Made by a program: the position numbers and the translations under genes. From the NCBI GenBank assembly GCA_002471185.1, contig DKPL01000045.1, forward strand, positions 1 to 45,377: 45,377 bases of DNA. The letters are read 5' to 3'. This document shows, piece by piece, positions 16,756-26,440 of this stretch. Source of the DNA: Bacteroides sp. UBA7335. GTDB taxonomy: Bacteria; Bacteroidota; Bacteroidia; Bacteroidales; Bacteroidaceae. Numbering within the stretch: the stretch's first letter is position 1; each line of letters begins with the position of its first letter. The notes beneath the pieces are model-generated. The model saw nothing but the letters and a program-made list of their open reading frames with translations, ran no database searches and had not been told where the DNA came from.

Positions 16756-16839
16756 ATGTAATATACTCTCAAATGAGTTGTATGCAAGAATTTCCCCCTT
16801 TAGTATTAATTTGTCCACCTACTTTTTTTAGCTAATGTT

Positions 16840-16847
16840 TACTTTTG
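16840..16847 (+). promoter_or_regulatory. -7 promoter element for the pectate lyase
   Basis: TACTTTTG matches TAnnTTTG, 28 bases before the ATG at 16876. No -33 TTTG lies at the usual spacing, which would fit an activator-dependent promoter. Confidence 0.5.
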
Positions 16848-16875
16848 TTCACGATTTATACTAGAATACACCGAT

Positions 16876-18405
16876 ATGAAAACACCAATTATCAATGTCG
16901 CTCACCTTAAGCGCATTGCCATCTTTTTGACCTTGTCTATTGGGATGTTGCTAGACACATCTGCTATAGCTTCCCAGCATCCACAAGAGAATCTGTTGCC
17001 TGCCTTTCCGGGAGCCGAGGGCTTCGGCCGATATGCTACCGGTGGACGTGGAGGAAAGGTTTATCATGTTACTACACTCGACGATAATATGGAACCGGGT
17101 AGCTTTAGGTATGCCGTGATGCAGCAAGGGCCACGAACCATTGTCTTTGATGTGGCAGGTACCATTTTGCTAACTAGCAACTTAAGAATTGAAGAGGGGC
17201 ATTTGACTATTGCGGGCCAAACTGCTCCAAGCGGTGGCGTGTGCATAGCCCGTTATCCGGTAACTATTCATGGTGAAAATATAATCATACGTTATCTACG
17301 CTTTCGTGTAGGCAACGAAGGAGGAGGTGAACCCGATGGATTAGCTGGTTCACGATTCAAAAATGTCATTATAGACCATTGTTCCATCAGCTGGTCGGTA
17401 GATGAGTGTTGCTCGCTCTATGGTGGCGAAGATCTTACCGTGCAGTGGTGTCTTATTTCTGAAAGTCTCGTTACTGCCGGTCATAGCAAAGGTAGCCACG
17501 GTTATGGTGCTATCTTCGGAGGCACAAGAGCCTCTTATCATCACAACCTTTTAGCACATCATCAGAGTCGCACTCCGCGTTTAGGTCCATCGCCTCAAAC
17601 ACAAGAAAACGAAATAGTAGACATGCGTAATAATGTAATCTACAACTGGGCTGGCAATGGCTGCTATGGTGGCGAGGGCATGAAGGTGAACATTGTGAAT
17701 AACTACTATAAACCCGGACCTGCCACTCCCAAAGACCGTCCTATTGCTTATCGCATTGCCGCACTTGGAGTTCGCACTACACGCTATTGCACTAACTCCA
17801 AGGGCCATCCTAACCGTTGGAAACCCATGGAGCACGTTTGGGGCAGATTTTATGTTGATGGCAACTTTATAGAAGGATATCCCGAAGTAAGTTCGGACAA
17901 TTGGACTAAGGGTATTTATGCACAGATTGATACTACGGCTTGCGATGGTACTTTTACCGATGATGTAAGACGAGATATTCGTCTGCTTTCGCCACTCGAG
18001 GCAGGAGTAATAACCACTCACTCAGCTTCGGAGGCTTACCAGTTGGTGCTCACTCACGTTGGGTGCTCAAAGGTGAGAGATGATTTAGATGTAAGAATTG
18101 TTGATGAGGTAAGAAACGGTACTGCTACCTATTTGGGAAGTGTTTCAAGCAATGCTCATCTTATGCCGGGATTAATAGACTTACCCTCTGATGTGAAACC
18201 TATAGAGCAGAAAGAGATATGGCCATCGCTTACTAGAGAAGACCAGAAAATAGCTGTTGTTAATGACAGTGATGGAGACGGAATTCCTGACGAATGGGAA
18301 GTGGAAAATGGACTAAACCCACTGGATGTACTTGATGGATCTAAAATATCTAAAGAAGCTGATGGATATACTTATTTAGAGGTTTATCTGGAAAAAAAAG
18401 GTTAA
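16876..18405 (+). CDS. Secreted pectate lyase (PL1-like) with C-terminal calcium-type repeat
   Basis: Right-handed beta-helix polysaccharide lyase predicted to cleave polygalacturonate by beta-elimination outside the cytoplasm. There are 509 residues with an N-terminal signal sequence (RIAIFLTLSIGMLLDTSAIA). The Bacteroidetes pectate lyase signature begins AFPGAEGFGRYATGGRGG (43-60), followed by LTIAGQTAPSGGV. The segment TPRLGPSPQTQENEIVDMRN carries an Arg of the type used as catalytic base. Near the C-terminus NDSDGDGIPDEWEVENGLN resembles a thrombospondin type-3 Ca-binding repeat. No lipobox is seen, so the protein is probably periplasmic or secreted. Together with the adjacent esterase and SusCD pair it defines a pectin-type utilisation locus. 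Confidence 0.92.
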   Translation: MKTPIINVAHLKRIAIFLTLSIGMLLDTSAIASQHPQENLLPAFPGAEGFGRYATGGRGGKVYHVTTLDDNMEPGSFRYAVMQQGPRTIVFDVAGTILLTSNLRIEEGHLTIAGQTAPSGGVCIARYPVTIHGENIIIRYLRFRVGNEGGGEPDGLAGSRFKNVIIDHCSISWSVDECCSLYGGEDLTVQWCLISESLVTAGHSKGSHGYGAIFGGTRASYHHNLLAHHQSRTPRLGPSPQTQENEIVDMRNNVIYNWAGNGCYGGEGMKVNIVNNYYKPGPATPKDRPIAYRIAALGVRTTRYCTNSKGHPNRWKPMEHVWGRFYVDGNFIEGYPEVSSDNWTKGIYAQIDTTACDGTFTDDVRRDIRLLSPLEAGVITTHSASEAYQLVLTHVGCSKVRDDLDVRIVDEVRNGTATYLGSVSSNAHLMPGLIDLPSDVKPIEQKEIWPSLTREDQKIAVVNDSDGDGIPDEWEVENGLNPLDVLDGSKISKEADGYTYLEVYLEKKG

Positions 18406-18819
18406 TAATTAGTCTATAAATGCACATTTTGAGTGATAAACAAACAAAAAATGTAAATAGTTGGCAAATTATTCCACATATTTTATTTAGATATTTTAAA
18501 TCTTTGCAGAGCGAAAATAATACTATGGTTTAAGAATACATATCTGCTTTTATACATTGGTATGTTTTGTGATATAACCAAAAAACTTTATTATTCTAAA
18601 TCTGTAAGTTGAAGAAATGAAACCTGTATTGAGAGTCTTTCTCGTTTTACCCAGTAGAGGGTAATGCCGTGATTGCTTGATGCAATTGTTGTGATAACAA
18701 TGTATTGAGAATATAAAAATAGACTTTCTTGAAATTTATGATTTGGTAGGTGCTACTAATCTGTTTATGTGCAAAAAGTAAATAATTATAAATGAATGTT
18801 TAACCAAAGTAATGCTAAT
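18406..18819. other. Long leader/promoter region of the susCD operon
   Basis: About 390-414 bases without a gene, AT-rich. No exact TAnnTTTG was found. The near matches TATGTTTTG (around 18550) and TATGATTTG (around 18740) each carry one extra base. A small hairpin ATTGTT/AACAAT (18685-18701) lies in the probable 5' leader. Long susC leaders are common in Bacteroides, and some are targets of antisense small RNAs, but I cannot show an RNA gene here. Confidence 0.5.
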
Positions 18820-21800
18820 ATGAAATTCGAAAAAGAAAAGTTGAAAAGCAGACTATTACTTTTTATGACGTTGTTGCTAATGATGCCGATGGGGGCATTG
18901 GCACAAAACATTTCCATCAAAGGAAATGTGGTCGATATGTTGGGCGATCCCATTATCGGAGCTTCCGTTATAGAAAAAGACAACAAATCAAACGGTACCA
19001 TCACCGATCTAGATGGTAACTTTACACTTAGTATACCCAAAGGTAAAAAACTCCTTGTAACTTATGTAGGTATGGAGCAACAAGAGGTGACTCCTACTGC
19101 CGGGAAAGAGCTTAAAATTGTGATGCGCGATGATGCTCAATCTATTGATGAGGTGGTGGTTACTGCGGGTTATGTGAGTAGAGCACGCAAAGACCTAACC
19201 GGTTCGGTGGGCTCTGTATCTGGCATCAAACTGGCTGCTGTTCCGGTTACTTCGGCAGCGGTGGCTTTGCAAGGTAAAATTGCCGGTGTACAGGTGACAT
19301 CGGTCGATGGTGCGCCGGGAGCCGATATCAACATCCGTGTTCGTGGAGGTACGTCGGTCACTCAAAGCAATGAACCGCTTTATATTGTCGATGGTTTCCA
19401 AGTTGACAACATCAACGATATTCCTCCAACAGATATTGCTTCTATCGATGTATTGAAAGATGCTTCTTTGACTGCTATCTATGGTTCAAAAGGAGGTAAC
19501 GGGGTTGTGGTAGTGACTACCAAATCGGCTAAAGAAGGAAAAATAACAGTCTCTTTCAATGGTCAAGTATCTTATAGCCATTTGGCTAAAAACCTCGACT
19601 TGATGAATGCTGAAGAGTTTGCTCGTTATCAATATGATTGGGCTGCTGCCAATGGTACAAGAAGCTCTAATGCTAAATTCTTCCGGGCCAATTTTGGTAA
19701 TCCACTCGACTTAGATATCTATTCACGTGCTACCACTCACGATTGGCAAGATCAGGTGATGGGCGAAAATCCAATCAACTACTCCGCCAATGTTACTATT
19801 GGTGGTGGCTCTGAGAAGTTCCGTTTCAACGCTTCGTTGACAAACTCTGAAGACAAAGGTATCATTATGGGGTCGGGCGTGCGTCGTACCAACATGAATA
19901 TTAAGATGAATATTGGTATCACTCGCAACTTGACTTTGACTATCAATCCTCGCTTCTCTTATCGTCGTGATACCGGTGCGGGTGGTGATAAAATTGGTAG
20001 TGGTGGTATTATTGACGTGCTTCGCTATCGTCCTACCAATGGGTTGCGCGAATTTGCTTTCTGGGATCCGGCAACTGTCGATCCTGACGATGAAGCTATT
20101 TTTGAGTACACCAACCCCAAAAGTGATATCGGCCAAAATACACTAAAGAAACACTCGTATGCCTTGACTCAACAGATGAGCTTGGAATGGAAACCAATCA
20201 AAGGCTTGAGCTTGCGTACTGATGGAGCATTCTTTATCTCTTTCAATGATGATAATCGTTTTTATGGTGCAATGACTGGTGAGGGACAAAGTAATAATAA
20301 ACTACCTGTAGCTCAAATCACAAAGAAGCAAAGTGAGAACTTTACTTGGACCAACTTGGCTAACTATACGTTCGATGTAAATAAGGTAAATAACTTTTTC
20401 TTCTTAATTGGTGCTGAGTTGCAACAAAGACAAAGTAGACAAACCTTTATGAAGAATAGATATTTTCCTCGCAATATATCTTCTGATAAGGCACTTAATA
20501 ATATGGGGTTAGGTACACCGTGGCAATCTACTTCGTATCTTTCAACTCCCGAAAAGACTGCTTCATTCTTCGGGCAAGCTAACTACAACTACGATTATAA
20601 GTATTTGCTCTCTGCTACTTTCCGTGCCGATGGATCTACTAAGTTTGCTCCGGGCGAACAATGGGGATACTTCCCATCAGTTTCGGGTGCCTGGGTTATT
20701 TCTAAGGAGGGTTTCTTAGAAGATAATTCGGTTATTAATAACTTAAAATTGCGTGCTTCTATCGGTAAAGCGGGTAACAACCGCATTGATGATGATATGT
20801 GGCGTTACCTTTATACTGTAAATACAACAGGCGGACCTGGCTTTGGCGAAAATCTTGAAAATGGTGAGCAGTGGTATGGAAATGGAGGTGATAAGACTTT
20901 TCCTAATGCTAAAATCAAATGGGAAACAACTATTACTCGCAATGTAGCTTTCGATATCTCTCTATTTGGTGATCGCTTGAATATTACTCCTGAAGTGTAC
21001 TGGAATACAACTAAAGATCTTCTTTATAAATCAGACATTCCATCTACAACCGGTTATGTGCAGCAAATGCAAAATATCGGTCAGGTAACTAACAAAGGTT
21101 TTGAGTTGAGCATTAACGGCGATATTCTTCGTGGAAAAGACTATGTGTTGAGTGCAAACTTAACTTTTGGTCACAACAAGATGAAAGTAGACAAGCTAAA
21201 CGACACTGACGATGTGATTTGGGATGTAAACGATCGTTGGAAATCGAGCTATAACGACTACTGCTTACGCGTAGGCGATCAAGTGGGATTAATCTATGGT
21301 TTTGTATATGATGGCCTATATAGCATGGATGAGTTTACTTTCGATCCGGCACAAAATATGCTTGCTGTACCCAAAGAGGGAACAATAATCAATAATGTAT
21401 TTAATGATAGTAACTCAGGGGTTGCTACTCTGCCAGGTAAAATCAAGTTTAAAGACCTTAACGGTGATGGTCAAATTACAGAAGCTGACCGTACAGTTAT
21501 TGGTAACACAAACCCGAAGGTACAAGGTGGTTTTGGTCTTAGTGGTCAATGGAGAAACATCGACTTTTCTGCCAACTTTAATTATATGATTGATTTTGAT
21601 GTAAACAATGCAACTGCTTATCAACTGTCTTCTTCTGAAGGTAATAGTAAGAACTTCTTTAATGTATTGAGCAAATTTACAGATCGCTGGACCTATGTAC
21701 GCGAAGATGGTGAATGTATGTACAAGAATACTTATCTCGAAAACTCTGTAGAGGGGTATAGAGAATTGAATGTAGGCAAAACATTGTGGAACCCAACTGA

Positions 21801-22080
21801 CGTAACTAATAAAGTGACTCACTCTTACTTTATCGAAGATGGTTCATTCTTGCGTTGCCAAGATATCTCTATCGGTTATACATTCCCACAAATGTTAACC
21901 AAAAAATGGGGCTTATCTAAACTTCGTCTTTATGTTAGTGGATACAACTTATTTATTATTACCAATTACTCTGGCTATGATCCCGAAGTTGACGTACAGA
22001 CTGGTTTGACTTGCGGTATGGACTATAATCGTTATCCACGTAGCCGCAGCTATATCTTTGGTGCAAATATTACTTTCTAA
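18796..22080 (+). CDS. SusC/RagA family TonB-linked outer membrane transporter
   Basis: Outer-membrane importer for oligosaccharides, working with the downstream SusD partner and powered by ExbB-ExbD-TonB. There are 1094 residues from ATG 18796; ATG 18820 (MKFEKEKLKSRLLLFMTLLL) gives an equally good signal peptide and may be the true start. In order: a signal ending near GALAQ, a carboxypeptidase-regulatory-like domain (ISIKGNVVDMLGDPIIGASV), the TonB box region IDEVVVTAGY, a plug with DINIRVRGGTSVTQSNEPLY and IVDGFQVDNIN, then a 22-stranded barrel ending in the aromatic residue Phe (YIFGANITF). The DLNGDGQITEADR segment is a usual SusC loop. The next gene begins 19 bases downstream. Confidence 0.96.
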   Translation: MFNQSNANMKFEKEKLKSRLLLFMTLLLMMPMGALAQNISIKGNVVDMLGDPIIGASVIEKDNKSNGTITDLDGNFTLSIPKGKKLLVTYVGMEQQEVTPTAGKELKIVMRDDAQSIDEVVVTAGYVSRARKDLTGSVGSVSGIKLAAVPVTSAAVALQGKIAGVQVTSVDGAPGADINIRVRGGTSVTQSNEPLYIVDGFQVDNINDIPPTDIASIDVLKDASLTAIYGSKGGNGVVVVTTKSAKEGKITVSFNGQVSYSHLAKNLDLMNAEEFARYQYDWAAANGTRSSNAKFFRANFGNPLDLDIYSRATTHDWQDQVMGENPINYSANVTIGGGSEKFRFNASLTNSEDKGIIMGSGVRRTNMNIKMNIGITRNLTLTINPRFSYRRDTGAGGDKIGSGGIIDVLRYRPTNGLREFAFWDPATVDPDDEAIFEYTNPKSDIGQNTLKKHSYALTQQMSLEWKPIKGLSLRTDGAFFISFNDDNRFYGAMTGEGQSNNKLPVAQITKKQSENFTWTNLANYTFDVNKVNNFFFLIGAELQQRQSRQTFMKNRYFPRNISSDKALNNMGLGTPWQSTSYLSTPEKTASFFGQANYNYDYKYLLSATFRADGSTKFAPGEQWGYFPSVSGAWVISKEGFLEDNSVINNLKLRASIGKAGNNRIDDDMWRYLYTVNTTGGPGFGENLENGEQWYGNGGDKTFPNAKIKWETTITRNVAFDISLFGDRLNITPEVYWNTTKDLLYKSDIPSTTGYVQQMQNIGQVTNKGFELSINGDILRGKDYVLSANLTFGHNKMKVDKLNDTDDVIWDVNDRWKSSYNDYCLRVGDQVGLIYGFVYDGLYSMDEFTFDPAQNMLAVPKEGTIINNVFNDSNSGVATLPGKIKFKDLNGDGQITEADRTVIGNTNPKVQGGFGLSGQWRNIDFSANFNYMIDFDVNNATAYQLSSSEGNSKNFFNVLSKFTDRWTYVREDGECMYKNTYLENSVEGYRELNVGKTLWNPTDVTNKVTHSYFIEDGSFLRCQDISIGYTFPQMLTKKWGLSKLRLYVSGYNLFIITNYSGYDPEVDVQTGLTCGMDYNRYPRSRSYIFGANITF

Positions 22081-22099
22081 TACCTAAAAGAGATAATTT

Positions 22100-24094
22100 A
22101 TGAAAATTAAAAATATATTTTTAGCCGGTCTGGTTTTGTTGGGTATGTCTTCATGCAACGACTTTTTGGATGTAGATGCCGAATCAAAATATGACAATGA
22201 GTATGTCTTTAGCCAAAAGACTGAAATCAACCGCGCACTCAATGGTGTTTATGCCCAGTTAATGAGTGGAGATACTTATGGCAGCTCTTATTTAAGTACC
22301 TTCTGTTTGAACAGTGACGTAGATATGTCAATAAGCTCAAATGAAGTAGCAACCGACAATAGTTATCGCCGATTCGATTGCAACAGCATGGGAGGTGATA
22401 TCAACAAGTATTGGACAGCATCTTATAAAGGAATAGAGTATGCTAATAACTTTATTCACAACCTGCAAAAGAGTCCGCTGTTTAGTACAGACGATCAAGA
22501 AATCATGCAGATGTTGGGTGAAGCTAAAGTGATTCGTGCCATGTTTTATCACGATCTTGTGGTGATGTTTGGTGATATTCCTTTCTCTTTTATACCCAAC
22601 TATGAGGTGGATAACTACGTAATGGCGGTTGAAGATCGCGAAGTAATTCAAAAAACATTGATCAACGACCTGAAAGAGGTTGCTACATATATGAATTATG
22701 CTGCCGACCAATCAGATGGTGTAGAGCGTGTGTCAAAAGAGTTTTGCCAAGCTATGATTGCTCGAATTGCGTTGACTTGTGGTGGCTACTCATTGCGCCC
22801 CGACAAAAATGATGTAACCAACTATGGAACAATGATGCGTCCTGATAACTACAAAGAGTATTATCAAATTGCGAAGACGTATTGTGAAGAGGTTATCAAC
22901 TCGGGTACTCACTCATTGGTTCTTCCTTTTAATCAGGTGTTCTTAAATCAGTGTAACTACATTGTAGTCAACAATGATGACCCAATCTTTGAAATTCCTT
23001 TTACAAAAGGTGCTTCTGGTTCGATTGGCTATATCCATGGGCCAAAGGGGGAAAACTACGAAGGTTTAACCACGGGTAAGAACATCTGGGGTAAGAGTGG
23101 GGGGAGCGCACGTGTTAGTGCATTCTACCGTTACTCATTCGACGAGGACGATGTGCGTCGTGACTACTTGAACGGTATGTGGTACTATCTTTATGATGGA
23201 ACTCCTAAGATATTAACAGATTATACTGTGTTCAATAATAAATGGTCTAAATTTTGGGCAAACTCAGGCAATACAATGGGAGCTAATAGCGATGGGGGTA
23301 CAGGGTTTAATTTTCCTTACATGCGCTACACTGATGTGCTGTTGATGTATGCTGAAATCATTAATGAACTGGAAGATGGAGTTAGTGGCGAAAATGGTGC
23401 TAAGGCAATTGAAGCTTTACGTCAAGTACGTCAACGTGCTGTGCCCGAAGCAGGCAAAGTGAGTGAGTTTTTAACCAAAGCTTCTGCTTCTAAAGAGACT
23501 TTCTTGAAAGCTGTTCTTGACGAACGTAAATGGGAGTTTGCCGGTGAAAATATGCGTTGGAAAGATTTAGTTCGTAATAACTTATACAACGAGGTGCTTT
23601 ACTATAGTTTCTTGCGCTACTATGCTGTTGCCGAAAATGCAAGTGGAACTTCTGACTATATAGAGCAGGTTGAACAATACGATGGCAAACCCGGATACTT
23701 GGAAACGAATTTGCCGTATACAATGTATTACAAGGAAAATGCCCCAAACCCCAATAATGTAAATGCATATCCTAATACTGCTTTGAATGTGCTAGAACTA
23801 TTTAATCCTTATTCTGCACAAAAACCTGAAATCCCTTCTGAGTGGATGCTTGGTGATTTTTATTCATGGTGGAACGATAACGAAGGTTGTCCTAAAGATC
23901 AGTGTCTATTCTCCTTCTACGGATTTATGCGTGGTGACAGAGGGGGAAATGTTTTTGTGGTAAGAAACGGTAATTTAGAGATGCAGTCGGGTGCTAACAA
24001 CTTACCCGTAGTACGCTATATTCTACCTTATCCTAATGCTGCTATTCAACGTAGTGCCGGAGCTTACAAGAACTATTATGGATATACAAAATAA
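22100..24094 (+). CDS. SusD/RagB family nutrient-binding outer membrane lipoprotein
   Basis: Surface lid that binds glycan and feeds the SusC channel. There are 664 residues. The signal peptide has a lipobox with the lipid Cys at residue 19 (LVLLGMSSCNDFLD), followed by the usual SusD opening (LNGVYAQLMSG). TPR-like helices run through the N-terminal half, and the conserved C-terminal motif is present (LDERKWEFAGENMRWKDLVR). The sequence after about residue 560 is the variable region expected in the family. The spacing to susC (19 bases) and to the following lipoprotein (21 bases to ATG 24116) shows one operon. Confidence 0.95.
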   Translation: MKIKNIFLAGLVLLGMSSCNDFLDVDAESKYDNEYVFSQKTEINRALNGVYAQLMSGDTYGSSYLSTFCLNSDVDMSISSNEVATDNSYRRFDCNSMGGDINKYWTASYKGIEYANNFIHNLQKSPLFSTDDQEIMQMLGEAKVIRAMFYHDLVVMFGDIPFSFIPNYEVDNYVMAVEDREVIQKTLINDLKEVATYMNYAADQSDGVERVSKEFCQAMIARIALTCGGYSLRPDKNDVTNYGTMMRPDNYKEYYQIAKTYCEEVINSGTHSLVLPFNQVFLNQCNYIVVNNDDPIFEIPFTKGASGSIGYIHGPKGENYEGLTTGKNIWGKSGGSARVSAFYRYSFDEDDVRRDYLNGMWYYLYDGTPKILTDYTVFNNKWSKFWANSGNTMGANSDGGTGFNFPYMRYTDVLLMYAEIINELEDGVSGENGAKAIEALRQVRQRAVPEAGKVSEFLTKASASKETFLKAVLDERKWEFAGENMRWKDLVRNNLYNEVLYYSFLRYYAVAENASGTSDYIEQVEQYDGKPGYLETNLPYTMYYKENAPNPNNVNAYPNTALNVLELFNPYSAQKPEIPSEWMLGDFYSWWNDNEGCPKDQCLFSFYGFMRGDRGGNVFVVRNGNLEMQSGANNLPVVRYILPYPNAAIQRSAGAYKNYYGYTK

Positions 24095-24115
24095 TCAATT
24101 TTGAAATCAAACGAT

Positions 24116-26281
24116 ATGAAAAAGAAATTATATTATATATTAATGCTCATCTTATCTGTTTCAATGTTCTCTTGTTCAGATGATGATGTAGTAAATACAG
24201 ATGATTACTCTTCTGATAGAGAGTTCATGACAATGTTTCGTAAAGATGACAATACCGGTAAAGGTGACTCAGATCCTTATCGTTGTCAGGTTGTCGAACT
24301 AAATGATGTTCAACTATACTGGTATGGAGTAAAGGGATGCGCCGGGTATGAGATTAAGATGGCTTTGCAACCGAATGTTTCATCGGGATTAGCTACCGAT
24401 TGGGAAAACCCTGCTAATATTCTTTTTAGTACAACTGTTGGTCCTGAAGTTACTGACTTAATGATTAAAGATTTGCAATATAGTACAGACTATCGCTTTG
24501 CAATTCGTACTTTATCTACAAAGGGTGAAGGGTATCACTCTAAATGGTATGGCTATGGAAATGGAAGACAATGGGCCGACTATATGGGGCTAACAACTGG
24601 TGACCGTTATGATATACCTGAGGTTATTGTTGTTAATGATGTTACTAAAACTAGTTTACGTATTAATATTGACCGTTCTTTTGCTTCTGCAGGAAATAAT
24701 GAGGCATTTAAGAATAACTTTGAAGTAGACGGTGATAACAACTTTGTAATGCAAACTATTGTGATTGAACCTTCACCTACAAATCCCAATGCGGCACTAC
24801 CTGAAAAATGGAGAAACTATACGATTACAGAACAAGATTTCGCATTAGGATATATCGATGTTGATGGTTTAGAACAAAACAGTGTGTATGTGATTAATGT
24901 GAAAAATAACAATATACCGGTGCATTGGGATGCCATTTATAATACCTGTGTGATTCGTATGGATGGTGATCCGGGAGAGCCAATCTTATTAACTCACTAT
25001 TGCGATCCTAACGATACTATTCCGGGAGCTGTTTCATACAATGCTTCACGCTTGGATACAATCATTGCCAATTACAATGCTGATGCTTCTTTGGCTGAAG
25101 GTACAATCTTTGAACTAGAAGGTGGTAAAACTTACTACTTTGCAACCAATGTATCGTTGTGTAAGGGCTTGACTATCCGTACTAAAGAAGGTACAGGGCG
25201 TGCTAAGGTATTGATGAATGGTATGTATACTATTAATGGTAACTGCCAAGCAATGAACTTTATGTTTGGTCGCCAACCTCAATCGGGTGAGTTAGGTGGT
25301 ATTAATATCAAGTCACTTATTTTTGAAGATATAGACTTTGATTGTCCGCTTGCTACCAATTATGGTGATGGAGCAGCTACTGGAAATTACTTCATTAATA
25401 TGTACTCTAATGGTATGGCTGTAACACTTCAATCGTTCGAGGTGAGAAATTGTACCTTCCAACGCATGATTCGTGGTTTTGTTCGTGTGCAAGGAGCTAA
25501 TCGCAAGAACTTTGAGAAGTTTGTAGTAGAAGATTGCTTGTTCTATAATTGCGGTTATTATGATAATAATGGTCGTGGATATGCATGGATTGCTGGTGAT
25601 GGTACACCTTCTACTGGTAAATCTAATATTTATCAAAATATGATATTCAGAAACAATACATTCTATGATTCTCCACGTACTTGTTTCTTCACTGATAATG
25701 GTAAAGACTTGAACTGGCCGGCAAACATTCAATATAATATTACTCTTGAAAATAACACGTTTGTAAACTACAGTACTCGTAGCAGCGGTCGTAAGATTTT
25801 CGATTTACGTTATTTACCGGGAGGAAGTAAAATTACAGTAAGAAAGAACTTATTTATTCTTACTAAACAAGAGGCTGATACACGTAACTTATATATGGAG
25901 GGTATGGATATCCGTGTTGTTAACGGTTCGGGTCAAATTACATTTGATATTCAACAAAACTACTCTACAAATACCAACTTGACAGCGGGTAGTATTTTCT
26001 CTGCAGGTGCGTTTAGTGCGAATAAGAATAGTGCAGGTTTCTGGCCAGAATCTTGTATCTGGGGTAAAGAGGAGTTAGATATTCATTTAGGTGAAGCTGG
26101 CATTTCGCCAACCGACTTGATGAGTAATCCTAATCCTCCATATATCAATGGACACAAGGATATGCATGAGATTGATAACTTGGATGGTCTTTATTACAAA
26201 AATACTGATGCAGTTCGTAATCACGAAATATTTAAACTTGGCATTGGTGACCCAAGATGGGCTAGTAAAGTCTCTAAATAA
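24116..26281 (+). CDS. Surface lipoprotein with fibronectin-like and beta-helix regions (DUF4957/DUF5123 type)
   Basis: Third gene of the susCD operon, 721 residues from ATG 24116 (an in-frame TTG at 24101 is less likely). The lipobox is LILSVSMFSC with Cys19, followed by an acidic SDDD stretch of the kind that exports lipoproteins to the surface. Residues about 45-140 look like a fibronectin-type fold (VQLYWYGVKGCAGYEIKM), and a second such unit may follow. From about 300 on, the repeated asparagine-rich short strands (EVRNCTFQRMIRGFVRVQG, FRNNTFYDS, LENNTFVNYS) indicate a right-handed beta-helix as in DUF4957/DUF5123 proteins. Catalytic residues are not recognised, so a surface glycan-binding protein is more likely than a lyase, but lyase activity is not excluded. 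Confidence 0.85.
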   Translation: MKKKLYYILMLILSVSMFSCSDDDVVNTDDYSSDREFMTMFRKDDNTGKGDSDPYRCQVVELNDVQLYWYGVKGCAGYEIKMALQPNVSSGLATDWENPANILFSTTVGPEVTDLMIKDLQYSTDYRFAIRTLSTKGEGYHSKWYGYGNGRQWADYMGLTTGDRYDIPEVIVVNDVTKTSLRINIDRSFASAGNNEAFKNNFEVDGDNNFVMQTIVIEPSPTNPNAALPEKWRNYTITEQDFALGYIDVDGLEQNSVYVINVKNNNIPVHWDAIYNTCVIRMDGDPGEPILLTHYCDPNDTIPGAVSYNASRLDTIIANYNADASLAEGTIFELEGGKTYYFATNVSLCKGLTIRTKEGTGRAKVLMNGMYTINGNCQAMNFMFGRQPQSGELGGINIKSLIFEDIDFDCPLATNYGDGAATGNYFINMYSNGMAVTLQSFEVRNCTFQRMIRGFVRVQGANRKNFEKFVVEDCLFYNCGYYDNNGRGYAWIAGDGTPSTGKSNIYQNMIFRNNTFYDSPRTCFFTDNGKDLNWPANIQYNITLENNTFVNYSTRSSGRKIFDLRYLPGGSKITVRKNLFILTKQEADTRNLYMEGMDIRVVNGSGQITFDIQQNYSTNTNLTAGSIFSAGAFSANKNSAGFWPESCIWGKEELDIHLGEAGISPTDLMSNPNPPYINGHKDMHEIDNLDGLYYKNTDAVRNHEIFKLGIGDPRWASKVSK

Positions 26282-26341
26282 AGATTGTAATATATGTGTC
26301 TTTTATGAGGTCGTGAGATTTTGTTAGACATTCTTTGCGTG

Positions 26342-26372
26342 AAGGAGGGACCTGGTTAGTCCCTCCTTTTTT
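26342..26372 (+). terminator. Intrinsic terminator of the susCD operon
   Basis: AAGGAGGGAC (26342-26351) and GTCCCTCCTT (26359-26368) form a perfect 10-bp stem with a CTGGTTA loop, followed by more T to make TTTTTT. Confidence 0.92.
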
Positions 26373-26381
26373 GGCTATATA

Positions 26382-26419
26382 ATAATCCCCGCATGGCTAT
26401 TAGAGCATGCGGGGATTAT
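26382..26419. terminator. Second hairpin between convergent operons, probable tyrA-side terminator
   Basis: ATAATCCCCGCATG (26382-26395) and CATGCGGGGATTAT (26406-26419) are a perfect 14-bp inverted repeat with a 10-base loop. It lies 21 bases beyond the tyrA stop on the minus strand. The flanks are AT-rich rather than a clean T-run in either direction, so it may work for both strands. Confidence 0.72.
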
Positions 26420-26440
26420 ATATTTGTCAATATTTAGTGG

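Noticed and set aside
26382..26419. Possible riboswitch or small RNA in the strong hairpin between operons
   Set aside because: It lies at the 3' ends of two converging operons and is best explained as a terminator.
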